Translations under genes and position numbers: made by a program
Shown: piece by piece, positions 18,758 to 27,400 of the stretch
Numbering within the stretch: the first letter of the stretch is position 1
Layout: every line of letters begins with the position of its first letter
Notes under the pieces: generated by a model
The model's input: only the letters and a program-made list of their open reading frames with translations
What the model was told of the DNA's origin: nothing
Databases searched by the model: none
Assembly (NCBI RefSeq): GCF_010728925.1
Contig: NZ_AP022608.1
Span: 4,898,001-4,962,000, forward strand
Reading direction: 5' to 3'
Length of the DNA: 64,000 bases
Origin: Mycolicibacterium gadium
GTDB lineage: Bacteria; Actinomycetota; Actinomycetes; Mycobacteriales; Mycobacteriaceae

Positions 18758-19273
18758 ATGGCTAGCTCTGATGCGGACGCGGTGCGTGCGCTGCTGCGGG
18801 ACGCGTTCACCCGGTTGATCGAGCACGTCGAACGGCTCACCGACGGTCTGACGGATGACGTCGCGTTCTTCCGCCCGACCGCGAATGCCAACAGCATCGC
18901 GTGGCTGATCTGGCACAGCGCCCGTCAGCACGACCTTCAGCTGGCGGATATCGCGGGCACCGAACAGGTCTGGTTTCGCGACGGCTGGGTCGACCGCTTC
19001 GATCTTGACCTGCCGCGCGATGCGATGGGGTACGGCGACGGCCCCGACGAGGTGGCCAAGGTGCGCGTATCAGCTGACCTGCTGGCCGGCTACTACCACG
19101 GTGTGCACAAGGCGACGCTCGAGTACATCGCCTCGGTCACGCCCGAGGAACTGGACCGCGTCGTCGACGATCACTGGGACCCGCCGGTGACTGCGGGCGT
19201 GCGGCTGGTGAGCATCGTCGACGACAGTGCGCAGCACCTGGGCCAGGCGGCCTACGTGCGCGGCATCGTGTGA
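18758..19273 (+). CDS. DinB/DUF664 family protein (mycothiol transferase-like)
   Basis: A 171-residue four-helix DinB-fold protein. The first metal His sits in SIAWLIWHSARQHDLQLAD and the last in SIVDDSAQHLGQAAYVRG, the typical spacing of DUF664. Such actinobacterial proteins often conjugate mycothiol to electrophiles; that is family knowledge, not shown here. ATG at 18758 follows TACCGT (18746-18751) by six bases, so it is probably leaderless. Overlaps the downstream PAP2 GTG by four bases. Confidence 0.8.
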   Translation: MASSDADAVRALLRDAFTRLIEHVERLTDGLTDDVAFFRPTANANSIAWLIWHSARQHDLQLADIAGTEQVWFRDGWVDRFDLDLPRDAMGYGDGPDEVAKVRVSADLLAGYYHGVHKATLEYIASVTPEELDRVVDDHWDPPVTAGVRLVSIVDDSAQHLGQAAYVRGIV

Positions 19274-19842
19274 GTCCGATTCGGTGGTGGCCACCGGTCG
19301 GGGTGACCGCGATGATCGTGCTCGGACTCGCCGTCGGTAAGGGATCCACCCCGGTCGACGACTGGTTCCAGACGCTCAATCGCAGTGTCGCGCAAGACCT
19401 GTCCTACCTCGCAATGCCGCTGTCACTTGTCGTCCTCGGCGTCACGGTCGTGGGCATGGCGCTGTATCGGCGGTGCTGGCGGCTGGCTCTGGCCGCCACT
19501 GTGTGTCCCCCGCTCACGTATCTGCTTGTGCAGTTCATCAAGCCGATGTTCGGCCGCTACATCGGGGAGGGCCTGGCGTACCCGAGTGGGCACATCACGA
19601 CGACGACGATCGTGTTGGGTCTCTTCGTGTTGGTGGCAGGTGGTGCCCGGTGGGCGATGCTGGCCGCGGTCACCTACGTGGCGCTCGCCATGGTCGGCGT
19701 GGGCTCGACGTTTCATTACTTCACCGACACTGTCGGCGGGCTGCTGCTCGGCACCTCCGTCGTGGGCCTAGCGGCGCTCGTCGCTCACCATGACTTGACA
19801 CGTGTCAACCCCGGTGCGATCTACGTCACACGCGGTGGCTAG
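19270..19842 (+). CDS. PAP2-superfamily membrane phosphatase
   Basis: A 190-residue membrane protein with about five helices. The phosphatase signature is complete: KPMFGRYIGEG (motif 1), AYPSGHITT (motif 2) and GVGSTFHYFTDTVGG (motif 3, catalytic His and Asp). It would dephosphorylate lipid phosphates such as phosphatidic or prenyl pyrophosphates on the outer membrane face. GTG start overlaps the DinB stop (GTGTGA), so the two are coupled. Confidence 0.85.
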   Translation: MSPIRWWPPVGVTAMIVLGLAVGKGSTPVDDWFQTLNRSVAQDLSYLAMPLSLVVLGVTVVGMALYRRCWRLALAATVCPPLTYLLVQFIKPMFGRYIGEGLAYPSGHITTTTIVLGLFVLVAGGARWAMLAAVTYVALAMVGVGSTFHYFTDTVGGLLLGTSVVGLAALVAHHDLTRVNPGAIYVTRGG

Positions 19843-19851
19843 CATGGAGCC

Positions 19852-21378
19852 ATGACCGCGACGCCAGATGTTGATCTGCCCCCGGAATCGCAAGCCAGCA
19901 CTGTCCTTAATCCCGCGACCGGCGCTGTCGCCGGAACCGTGCGGTGGACGGACCCCGCCGACGTACCCCGCATCGCTGCGGGCCTGCGCCGGGCGCAACG
20001 CGAATGGGAGGCCCGCGGGCCCAAGGGCCGCGCCAAGGTGATGGCCCGCTTCGCCGTGTGGATGGGCGAGCACCGCGACGAGATCGAGCAGCTGCTGATC
20101 AAGGAGACCGGCAAGTCGGCGACCGACGCCGCTCAAGAGGTGCCATTGCTGATCATGATCGCCTCGTACTACATCAAGACGATGGAGAAGGCGCTGGCGC
20201 CTGAGTCCCGGCCCGCGTCGCTGCCCTTCCTGAACATCAAGAAGGTGACGGTCCACTACCGGCCGCGGCCGATCGTCGCCATCGTCGCACCGTGGAACTA
20301 TCCCGTGGCCAACCTCCTGATGGACGGCATCGCCGCACTGGCGGCGGGCTGTGCGGTCCTGCTCAAACCTTCCGAGCGCACCCCGCTCACCGCTGAGCTG
20401 TTGTTGCGCGGCTGGGCGGACTCGGGCGCGCCCGAGGTCATGGCGATCGTCCAGGGCGCGCGGGAGGCCGTCGAGGCCGTCGTCGACAACGCCGACTACG
20501 TCCAGTTCACCGGGTCATCCGCGACAGGCGCCAAGGTCGCCGAGCGTGCGGCGCGTCGGCTCACGCCGGTGAGCCTCGAGCTCGGCGGCAAGGACCCGAT
20601 GGTCGTGCTCGAGGACGCCGACATCGACCTGGCCGCGCACGCTGCGGTCTGGGGTGCGTTCTTCAACGCCGGCCAGACGTGTGTGTCCGTCGAGCGGGTG
20701 TACGTGCTCGAACCGGTTTACGACCAGTTCGTCGCCGCCGTCGTGCGCGACGTCAAGAACCTGAAGATGGGCGCGGGCGAGGGACACGACTTCGGCGCCC
20801 TGATCGACGACTCCCAGCTCGCCGTGACCGAGCGTCATGTCGCCGACGCCGTCGCCAAGGGCGCCAAGGTGCTCACCGGCGGCAAGCGCGCGACGGGCCC
20901 CGGCAGTTTCTATGAGCCGACGGTGCTCGTCGACGTCGACCACACGATGGACTGCATGACGGAGGAGACGTTCGGCCCGACGCTGCCCATCATGAAGGTC
21001 GCCTCTGTCGCCGAAGCGGTGCGGCTGGCGAACGACAGCCCGTACGGCCTGAGCGCGTCGGTGTTCTCGAAGGATATCGACCGCGCGAAAGACGTTGCGG
21101 TGGAATTGGATTGCGGGGCCGTGAACATCAACGACGTGATCTCGAACTTGATGTGCACCACGGCGCCGATGGGTGGCTGGAAGACATCGGGCATCGGAGC
21201 TCGCTTCGGCGGCGCGGACGGTCTGCGCAAGTTCTGCCGCCAGGAGGTTGTCGTCGCCCCGCGCACCAACATCGGCGCGGGCGGCAATTACTACAACAAC
21301 TCGCTGCGGGCACTGAAGCGAATGAACACGATGATGACGAAGTTCGCGTTGATCCGGCCCAAGCGCACCGCCAAGTAA
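19852..21378 (+). CDS. gabD2: Succinate-semialdehyde dehydrogenase-type aldehyde dehydrogenase (GabD2-like)
   Basis: A 508-residue aldehyde dehydrogenase. NAD(P) site residues lie in VAPWNYPVANLLMDGIAAL and FTGSSATGAKVAERAARR; the catalytic Glu is in SLELGGKDPMVVL and the catalytic Cys in FFNAGQTCVSVERVYV. Overall wording and length resemble mycobacterial GabD2 (Rv1731 as recalled), which oxidises succinic semialdehyde to succinate, linking to the TCA cycle. A looser assignment as a generic aldehyde dehydrogenase is possible. TAGCAT (19840-19845) sits six bases before the ATG. Confidence 0.8.
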   Translation: MTATPDVDLPPESQASTVLNPATGAVAGTVRWTDPADVPRIAAGLRRAQREWEARGPKGRAKVMARFAVWMGEHRDEIEQLLIKETGKSATDAAQEVPLLIMIASYYIKTMEKALAPESRPASLPFLNIKKVTVHYRPRPIVAIVAPWNYPVANLLMDGIAALAAGCAVLLKPSERTPLTAELLLRGWADSGAPEVMAIVQGAREAVEAVVDNADYVQFTGSSATGAKVAERAARRLTPVSLELGGKDPMVVLEDADIDLAAHAAVWGAFFNAGQTCVSVERVYVLEPVYDQFVAAVVRDVKNLKMGAGEGHDFGALIDDSQLAVTERHVADAVAKGAKVLTGGKRATGPGSFYEPTVLVDVDHTMDCMTEETFGPTLPIMKVASVAEAVRLANDSPYGLSASVFSKDIDRAKDVAVELDCGAVNINDVISNLMCTTAPMGGWKTSGIGARFGGADGLRKFCRQEVVVAPRTNIGAGGNYYNNSLRALKRMNTMMTKFALIRPKRTAK

Positions 21379-21448
21379 CACCTCCGCGGCCACCTTTCGT
21401 TCATCTTTGCGTCACCCTCGCTTACGGGGGGGTCGATATTTTCTGCCG

Positions 21449-22312
21449 GTGACCGCGCTCAAGGGAACCGAGTACTACAGCGTCCGCGACGACGACGATG
21501 ACGACCCCGTGCTGGTGCACCATCCCAGCGGATTCGAGATCGACACGTGGCGCGAGGGCTATCCGTATGACGAGCGCATGTCGCGCAATGACTACGAGGA
21601 GCAGAAGCGGCTGCTGCAGATCGAACTGCTGAAGCTGCAGAAGTGGAGCCAGGCCAACGGATTGCGTCACGTCATCGTGTTCGAGGGCCGTGACGCGGCG
21701 GGCAAAGGCGGCACCATCAAACGTTTCATGGAACACCTCAATCCGCGTGGCGCGCGGGTCGTCGCACTGGAGAAGCCCACTGAGCGCGAACGGACGCAGT
21801 GGTACTTCCAGCGTTACGTGACCCATTTGCCCGCCGCGGGCGAGATCGTCCTGTTCGACCGGTCCTGGTACAACCGCGCCGGCGTGGAGCGCGTCATGGG
21901 ATTCTGCACGGCTGACCAGCACGAGGAGTTCATCCGACAGGCACCGCTGTTCGAGCAGATGCTGGTCAACGACGGCATCAGTCTCACCAAGCTGTGGTTC
22001 TCGGTGACGCGGGGGGAGCAGCGCACCCGCTTCACCATTCGCCAGGTCGACCCGGTGCGGCAGTGGAAGCTGTCGCCGACGGATCTCGCGTCGCTGGACA
22101 AGTGGGACGCCTACACCGCGGCCAAGGAGGACATGTTCGAGCTCACCGACACCGACATCGCGCCTTGGACGGTCGTCAAGAGCAACGACAAGAAGCGTGC
22201 TCGCATCAACGCCATGCGCCACGTCCTCGGTAAGTTCGACTACGACAACAAGGACCGCGAGGTGGTCGCCGAGGCGGACCCCCTCATCGTGGGACGTGCA
22301 CTGGCTGACTGA
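21449..22312 (+). CDS. ppk2: Polyphosphate kinase 2, class I type
   Basis: A 287-residue PPK2 that transfers phosphate between polyphosphate and nucleotides. Walker A is FEGRDAAGKGGTIKRF, followed by the lid-region WYFQRYVTHLPAAGE and Walker B IVLFDRSWYNRAGVERVMGF, then SPTDLASLDKWDAY. These blocks match class I PPK2 (like Rv3232c as recalled), which favours ADP/GDP phosphorylation. GTG 21449 follows TATTTT (21437-21442) by six bases, which decides the start over one at 21407. A second, different PPK2 lies at 39472-40335. Confidence 0.88.
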   Translation: MTALKGTEYYSVRDDDDDDPVLVHHPSGFEIDTWREGYPYDERMSRNDYEEQKRLLQIELLKLQKWSQANGLRHVIVFEGRDAAGKGGTIKRFMEHLNPRGARVVALEKPTERERTQWYFQRYVTHLPAAGEIVLFDRSWYNRAGVERVMGFCTADQHEEFIRQAPLFEQMLVNDGISLTKLWFSVTRGEQRTRFTIRQVDPVRQWKLSPTDLASLDKWDAYTAAKEDMFELTDTDIAPWTVVKSNDKKRARINAMRHVLGKFDYDNKDREVVAEADPLIVGRALAD

Positions 22313-22341
22313 TTTCCGCCGCGTCCCGTTAAGGAGGATGC

Positions 22342-23196
22342 GTGCGGTTCGTCGCGACGATGTTCCTGTGGCTGGTCACGACCGTTCTGCTGGCTGTGGC
22401 CGTCCCGACCATGTGGGCGCAGCGCAACGTGGTGAGCGAGGACGGGTACGCCGCGCTGTCCGCGGCCGCGGCGCAGGATCCGAAGCTGCAGCGCGCGATG
22501 GCGTCGGAGTTGACGGCGCAGATCCGCGGCTTCGCCGCCGACAACGGGTACGGCACCCTCAACACCGAGCTCGTCGGAAACGTCGTCACCGCCTACACCG
22601 GCAATGACGGATTCCCCGGCCAGTTTGCGCAGGCCAATCGCATTGCGCACCGCTGGATGTTCACCGACACGGTCCAGGCGGAGGACGGCTCGGGCGACCG
22701 TTGGCTCATCGACATCGCGCCGATGCTCAACGATCCGTCGATCACGGAGACGCTCGGCGATCTCGACTTGGACGTTCCGCAGACGCTGACGGTGCCGATC
22801 ACAGTGCCCGAATCGTCAGAGCTGCGGCCAGGCCAGCTACGGCTGTTGTCGACGTGGGGTCCGTGGGTCAGTGTGGGATCGACGGTATTGGCGGGCATCT
22901 CGGCGCTGCTGATGCTGGCGGCAGCCCGATCACGCGGCAAAGCACTTGTATCGCTTGGTATTTCGGCTCTGTTGGTGGGGGCCGGGGGGTGGGCGGCGTT
23001 GGAAGCGTCTCGCCGCTTCGTCGACGACGCACTGAACCAGACGGCAGGCGACATCCGGCAGATCGCGGACGTGATGGTCGGCCAGGCCGAATTGAGCGCG
23101 CACCACTGGCTGAACCTGACACTGGCCGCGGGCGGTGTGCTCGTGGTGTTCGGGGTCGCGGTGGCGATGCTGGGCGGTCTGCGCCGGCGGGAGTAG
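22342..23196 (+). CDS. Integral membrane protein of unknown function
   Basis: A 284-residue protein. One hydrophobic helix at residues 3-24, then a long, probably extracytoplasmic domain (about 30-165: SEDGYAALSAAAAQDPKLQR and YTGNDGFPGQFAQANRIAHR), then helices near 173-195, 200-220 and 255-277. GTG start with AAGGAGG five bases upstream, about 29 bases after the ppk2 stop, so perhaps the same transcript. I do not recognise a domain; the layout suggests a sensor or a structural membrane protein. Confidence 0.6.
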   Translation: MRFVATMFLWLVTTVLLAVAVPTMWAQRNVVSEDGYAALSAAAAQDPKLQRAMASELTAQIRGFAADNGYGTLNTELVGNVVTAYTGNDGFPGQFAQANRIAHRWMFTDTVQAEDGSGDRWLIDIAPMLNDPSITETLGDLDLDVPQTLTVPITVPESSELRPGQLRLLSTWGPWVSVGSTVLAGISALLMLAAARSRGKALVSLGISALLVGAGGWAALEASRRFVDDALNQTAGDIRQIADVMVGQAELSAHHWLNLTLAAGGVLVVFGVAVAMLGGLRRRE

Positions 23197-23228
23197 ACGT
23201 CGCCGTCCTCCCGGGTACCGTTCTGCCC

Positions 23229-24203
23229 ATGCCATTCGTGTCGGACATCGCGGGACCTCAGGAGCCTGTCCAGGCACCGGCGCCGCTGGTCGCGGGTTCC
23301 TTTCGCCGCACCAGCACCATCGACACGCATCCGGCTCAGTTCGGTGACTCCGACGTGGACCTGCGGGCGCGCGATGTGGTGGCGCGGGACGCCGTCGAGG
23401 TGCTGGGCGAGACGCGGATTCGGGCCCACCTATCGCAAGGCGTGATCGAGAGCATCGAGTCCGCCCCGCGCGACGGGCGACTGGACCGGTTGCTGGGCAG
23501 CCGCGTCGGCCCCGGATTCCGCTCCGCGGTGGGCAAGCTGCTCCCCGGTGAGGCGCAGCGCGCGAGCAGGCTGCACCTGTTGCTCGACGACTGGGTCGGT
23601 GCGGCTCTGGTATCCGGCTACGCGGTGCAGCACGCGGCGATCGTTCTCGGCGTCGAGGAGAAGTTGCCCGCCGGCACCGCAGACCGCATGGCGGGCATCT
23701 GCGCGGGGTTCGCGCCGGAGGCTTCGCTCATCGATTACGCCAAGCGGTACGACGTCATTCCGTCGGTCCACGGCCCGGTGGCACCGCCGCTGGATGGTCT
23801 GCACCCCGTGGATGCTCTGCGCGCGCACGGCATGCGCCGGTTCCGGCGTCTCGATCTTGTTCCCGCGGAGGGCGATTCCGCGGGATTCCAGGCGCACTTC
23901 CGGGATTCACATCTCGACGGCGAAGGTGTCGAGACGATCGTGCACGAGTACACCGTCGCCGGCACTGTGGACACCTCGACGCGCACCATCACGTCGGTCA
24001 CGGCCGACGTGCGGGTGCTGCCGTGGCAGGAGTGTCCCGGCGCCATCGGAAGTGCCCACCGGGTGCGGGGAATGGCGTTGTCTGAGTTGCGTGAGCGTAT
24101 CCGCGGCGAGTTCGTCGGCACCACGACCTGTACGCATCTCAACGACACGCTGCGCAGTATCGCCGATCTCGATGCGCTGCTGAACCTGCGCGCCGGTCTC
24201 TAG
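23229..24203 (+). CDS. DUF2889 domain protein
   Basis: A 324-residue protein with the DUF2889 pattern: SFRRTSTIDTHP near residue 25, DVDLRARDVVARDA, a middle section with CAGFAPEASLIDYAKRYDVI, and LPWQECPGAIGSAHRVRG toward the C-terminus, ending in FVGTTTCTHLNDTLRSIADL with a conserved Cys-His. Related proteins sit near aromatic or lipid catabolic genes; function is unknown. TACCGT (23216-23221) lies seven bases before the ATG, again leaderless. The 3-prime end overlaps the convergent crotonase gene by four bases. Confidence 0.75.
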   Translation: MPFVSDIAGPQEPVQAPAPLVAGSFRRTSTIDTHPAQFGDSDVDLRARDVVARDAVEVLGETRIRAHLSQGVIESIESAPRDGRLDRLLGSRVGPGFRSAVGKLLPGEAQRASRLHLLLDDWVGAALVSGYAVQHAAIVLGVEEKLPAGTADRMAGICAGFAPEASLIDYAKRYDVIPSVHGPVAPPLDGLHPVDALRAHGMRRFRRLDLVPAEGDSAGFQAHFRDSHLDGEGVETIVHEYTVAGTVDTSTRTITSVTADVRVLPWQECPGAIGSAHRVRGMALSELRERIRGEFVGTTTCTHLNDTLRSIADLDALLNLRAGL

Positions 24204-25102
24204 GGTTCGATGATGTGCGACGGATCGGGCCTGCGGTCCGGCGGCGCCTGGCTGTAGTCGCCCCACGGTCCGTCTCGTTCCTCGATGGCGGCCCGAACAC
24301 CTTGTGAGCCAGCGGTTTCGATGAATGCCAGGGCATCTGGCGTGTTGCGCATCAACCCGTCGAGGATGGCGCCGAGGGTCTGGGTCGAGGCCAGCCCCAT
24401 GTTCTCGTAGGCCTGGTTGACGACGAGCTTCTGGGCCTGGAGTTGAGAAACCGGGATCCGGGCGAGTTTGTCGGCGATCTCTTTCACCCGGGCCTCGAGT
24501 TTCTCGAACGGCACGGACTCGTTGATGAGTTCGACTGCGGCGGCTTCTTTCCCGGTCAACGGCTCCCCGGTCAGCGAGTGCCACTTCACCTTCGCCAGGC
24601 TCAGTCGGTACAGCCACATGCCGGTGAGGTACGCGCCCCACATGCGGGCATAGGGCGTGCCGATAACGGCGTCATCGCTGGCGATGACGATGTCCGCGCA
24701 CAGGGCGTAGTCGCTGGCGCCGCCGACGCACCAGCCGTGGACTTGGGCGATGACGGGTTTGGACGCTCGCCAGATCGCCATGAACTTCTGCGTGGGTCCG
24801 GTCTCGCGGGCGCTGACCATCGCGAAATCCTTGCCCGGATCCCAGCGGCCGTCGGTGTTCATCGCCTCGCCCCAGTGCTGGAACCCGCCACCGAAGTCGT
24901 ATCCGCCGGAGAACGCGCGACCGGCGCCGCGGAGCACGATCACCTTGATCGACGGGTCGCGTTCGGCCAGCCCGATGGCCTTTTCTATTTCGTCGGGCAT
25001 CGGCGGGACGATGGTATTGAGCTGCTCGGGCCGGTTCAGGGTGATGGTCGCGACATGTGACCCGGTCTTGTAGAGCAGGGTTTCGAACGTCGGCGTCGAC
25101 AT
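24200..25102 (-). CDS. Enoyl-CoA hydratase/isomerase (crotonase) family protein
   Basis: A 300-residue crotonase. CoA and oxyanion-hole blocks are VIVLRGAGRAFSGGYDFGGG and AQVHGWCVGGASDYALCADI; IGTPYARMWG follows. The usual catalytic Glu pair of hydratases is not evident: the position after GG-AS is Asp, as in other crotonases with non-hydratase activity. It acts on an acyl-CoA. Start ATG at 25102; the divergent space to efeO holds two IdeR-like boxes, so iron might affect it too. Confidence 0.8.
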   Translation of the reverse strand: MSTPTFETLLYKTGSHVATITLNRPEQLNTIVPPMPDEIEKAIGLAERDPSIKVIVLRGAGRAFSGGYDFGGGFQHWGEAMNTDGRWDPGKDFAMVSARETGPTQKFMAIWRASKPVIAQVHGWCVGGASDYALCADIVIASDDAVIGTPYARMWGAYLTGMWLYRLSLAKVKWHSLTGEPLTGKEAAAVELINESVPFEKLEARVKEIADKLARIPVSQLQAQKLVVNQAYENMGLASTQTLGAILDGLMRNTPDALAFIETAGSQGVRAAIEERDGPWGDYSQAPPDRRPDPSHIIEP

Positions 25103-25138
25103 AGGGGAAGTCTGGCAGCCTCGCCGCGTTCCCGAAAT

Positions 25139-25157
25139 TTAGGTGTGCCTACCCTAC
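25139..25157. promoter_or_regulatory. IdeR-like iron box 1
   Basis: TTAGGTGTGCCTACCCTAC agrees at 14 of 19 positions with the mycobacterial IdeR consensus (TTAGGTTAGGCTAACCTAA) by hand count. Located 49 bases before the efeO ATG. Confidence 0.6.
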
Positions 25158-25177
25158 GGCCTGCGGGAATGCTATGT

Positions 25178-25196
25178 TTTGGCTTTCCTAACTTAG
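25178..25196. promoter_or_regulatory. IdeR-like iron box 2
   Basis: TTTGGCTTTCCTAACTTAG agrees at about 12 of 19 positions (13 if read on the minus strand) with the IdeR consensus. It ends nine bases before the efeO ATG, so iron-loaded IdeR bound here would block transcription of efeO-efeB. Confidence 0.5.
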
Positions 25197-25205
25197 AGGG
25201 TGCAA

Positions 25206-26132
25206 ATGAATCGCTATTTCGCATGGTCGGTGCCGGTCGTAGCCTGGAGCCTCATCCTCTCGGGCTGCTCCAGCGACACGGGCAGTTCCGAAGAGACGTC
25301 GAGCGCCAGCGCGACGACGACCTCGTCGAGTGCCGCCGCTGCCGCTCCCGATCCGCTGGCCGAGCAGGCCGCTGCGGAGTACAAGACGTACGCCATCGGT
25401 CAGGTCGACGAACTCGTGGGCGTGGTCAAGGTGTTCACCGACGCCGTTCGCGCGAACAATCTGCAGGCCGCGCAGGACGCGTACGCGCCGTCCCGCGTTC
25501 CCTGGGAGCGCATCGAGCCGCTGGCCGGCCTCGTCGAGGAGATCGACGGCAAGGTCGACGCGCGAGTCGATGACTTCGCGGGCGTCGACGACGCGGAGTT
25601 CACCGGCTGGCACCGCCTCGAATATCTGCTGTTCCAGCAGAACACGACCGAGGGTGGCGCCCCCTTCGCCGATCAGCTCGACGCAGACATCGCGGCCCTC
25701 AAGGAGCAGTTCCCCTCGGTCGAGGTGAAGCCGGTCGACGTTGCGACCGGTGCGGCCGAGCTGATCGAAGAGGTCTCCGAAGGCAAGATCACCGGTGAGG
25801 AGGACCGCTACTCCAAGACCGACCTGTGGGACTTCGACGCCAACCTGCAGGGCTCGCAGGCCGCCGTCGACAAGTTGAAGCCGGCTCTGGAGAAGGCTGA
25901 TCCGGAGCTGCTCGGCAAGATCGAGACCGGCTTCGCCGACATCAACGCCACGCTGCAGCCGCTGCGCCGCGGCGACGGCTGGGTGCTCTACTGCACGGAG
26001 AACGACCCCTACCCGTCGCCTCGCTGCACCGGCGTGACCGTTGACCCGCCGACCATCGACAAGCTCAAGGCGCAGCTGGCCGGCCTGTCGGAAAATGTGT
26101 CCCAGGTCGCGGGGGTCTTGAAGCTGTCGTGA
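25206..26132 (+). CDS. efeO: EfeO/EfeM-type imelysin iron-uptake lipoprotein
   Basis: A 308-residue lipoprotein. The signal peptide ends in the lipobox LSGC (Cys about residue 21), followed by a Ser/Thr/Ala-rich linker and a peptidase-M75 (imelysin) domain with the metal-binding GWHRLEYLLF motif. The cupredoxin domain of Escherichia coli EfeO is absent, so this is the short EfeM-like form. It would bind iron in the cell wall for delivery. ATG at 25206 follows GAGGG; a GTG at 25200 is in frame. It is coupled to efeB, and two IdeR-like boxes lie upstream. Confidence 0.85.
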   Translation: MNRYFAWSVPVVAWSLILSGCSSDTGSSEETSSASATTTSSSAAAAAPDPLAEQAAAEYKTYAIGQVDELVGVVKVFTDAVRANNLQAAQDAYAPSRVPWERIEPLAGLVEEIDGKVDARVDDFAGVDDAEFTGWHRLEYLLFQQNTTEGGAPFADQLDADIAALKEQFPSVEVKPVDVATGAAELIEEVSEGKITGEEDRYSKTDLWDFDANLQGSQAAVDKLKPALEKADPELLGKIETGFADINATLQPLRRGDGWVLYCTENDPYPSPRCTGVTVDPPTIDKLKAQLAGLSENVSQVAGVLKLS

Positions 26133-27400
26133 CCGAGACGCCGTCGCGCCGGGGTATCTCGCGGCGTGGATTCGTCACGGGCGCCCTGAGCGCGGGAGCG
26201 GGCGCCGCTGTTGGCGCCGGCGCCACGTACGCGTTGTCGGACTCCACGCGACGGGAGTACCTCGGGCCCCCCAGCCAGAAGACCTTCGTTCCGTTCGAGG
26301 GCGTTCATCAGACCGGCGTGACGGCGTTGCCGATACCCGAGCAGGGGCTGGTGGCGTCTTTCAATGTCCAATCGAAGGACCGCGCAGGGCTGACGACGGC
26401 GCTCAAGGAGCTCACCGAGGAGATCCGCGGGCTGATGGCCGGCAAGCCGCCGGAACCGCGGGATGCCGCGTATCCGCCGGTGGACTCGGGCATCCTCGGC
26501 GAAAAGCCGCCCGCCGACAATCTGTCGATCGTCGTCGGTGTCGGGGCCTCGCTGTTCGACGACCGGTTCGGGCTCGCCGATCGCAAGCCCAAAGAGCTGG
26601 AAACGATGCCGTTCCTGGCCAACGACCGGCTCGACCCCAAGCTCTCGCATGGGGACATCTCGGTCATCTTCGAGGCCGGGCACAACGACACCGTCCAGTT
26701 CGCGTTGCGCCAGTTGATGAGGCGGACGCGAAGTGACCTGGTGCTGCGATGGATGATCGACGGCTACGCCCGCGGCATCGGTGCGGGGCAGGTCTCAGAA
26801 GCGGCCACTCCCCGAAACCTGTTGGGATTCAAGGACGGGACATCCAACCTCGACGTCGACGACGCAGCCCTGATGGATCGTCACGTGTGGGTGGGTGCCG
26901 AGGACGGCGAACCCGACTGGGCGGTCGGCGGTTCGTATCAGGCGATTCGCATCATCCGGAACTTCGTCGAATTCTGGGACCGCACCCGGCTCATCGAGCA
27001 GGAGCAGCTCATCGGGCGGGAAAAGGTCAGCGGCGCACCGCTGGGCCTGTCGGGTGAGTTCACCGATCCCGACTATCGGTCAGACCCCGACGGCAAGCGG
27101 ATCCCGCTCGACGCGCACATCCGCCTGGCCAATCCCCGCACCCCCGAAACCGACGAAAACCGCATCCTGCGAAGGGGATTCAACTATTCACGCGGCTTCG
27201 ACGGTGCCGGTCGACTGGATCAGGGACTGGCGTTCGTCGCCTATCAGCGGAGCCTGGAAAAGGGCTTTCTCACCGTGCAACGCCGACTCAAGGGTGAGCC
27301 GCTGGAGGAGTACATCATGCCGGTCGGCGGCGGGTTCTTCTTCATCCTGCCTGGCGTGACGGGGCCCGACCGGTTCCTGGGCGATCTACTGGTCAAGTGA
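26129..27400 (+). CDS. efeB: EfeB, Tat-exported DyP-type haem peroxidase
   Basis: A 423-residue dye-decolorising peroxidase. A twin-arginine signal (SRRGFVTGALSAGAG) occupies about residues 11-35, so it folds in the cytoplasm and is exported. The DyP signature FKDGTSN (catalytic Asp) is near residue 234, and the C-terminal FVAYQRSLEKGFLTVQRRL region holds the haem contact block. In the EFE system it oxidises ferrous iron or releases iron from haem. GTG overlaps the efeO stop (GTGA). No efeU permease gene adjoins the pair. Confidence 0.9.
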   Translation: MTETPSRRGISRRGFVTGALSAGAGAAVGAGATYALSDSTRREYLGPPSQKTFVPFEGVHQTGVTALPIPEQGLVASFNVQSKDRAGLTTALKELTEEIRGLMAGKPPEPRDAAYPPVDSGILGEKPPADNLSIVVGVGASLFDDRFGLADRKPKELETMPFLANDRLDPKLSHGDISVIFEAGHNDTVQFALRQLMRRTRSDLVLRWMIDGYARGIGAGQVSEAATPRNLLGFKDGTSNLDVDDAALMDRHVWVGAEDGEPDWAVGGSYQAIRIIRNFVEFWDRTRLIEQEQLIGREKVSGAPLGLSGEFTDPDYRSDPDGKRIPLDAHIRLANPRTPETDENRILRRGFNYSRGFDGAGRLDQGLAFVAYQRSLEKGFLTVQRRLKGEPLEEYIMPVGGGFFFILPGVTGPDRFLGDLLVK

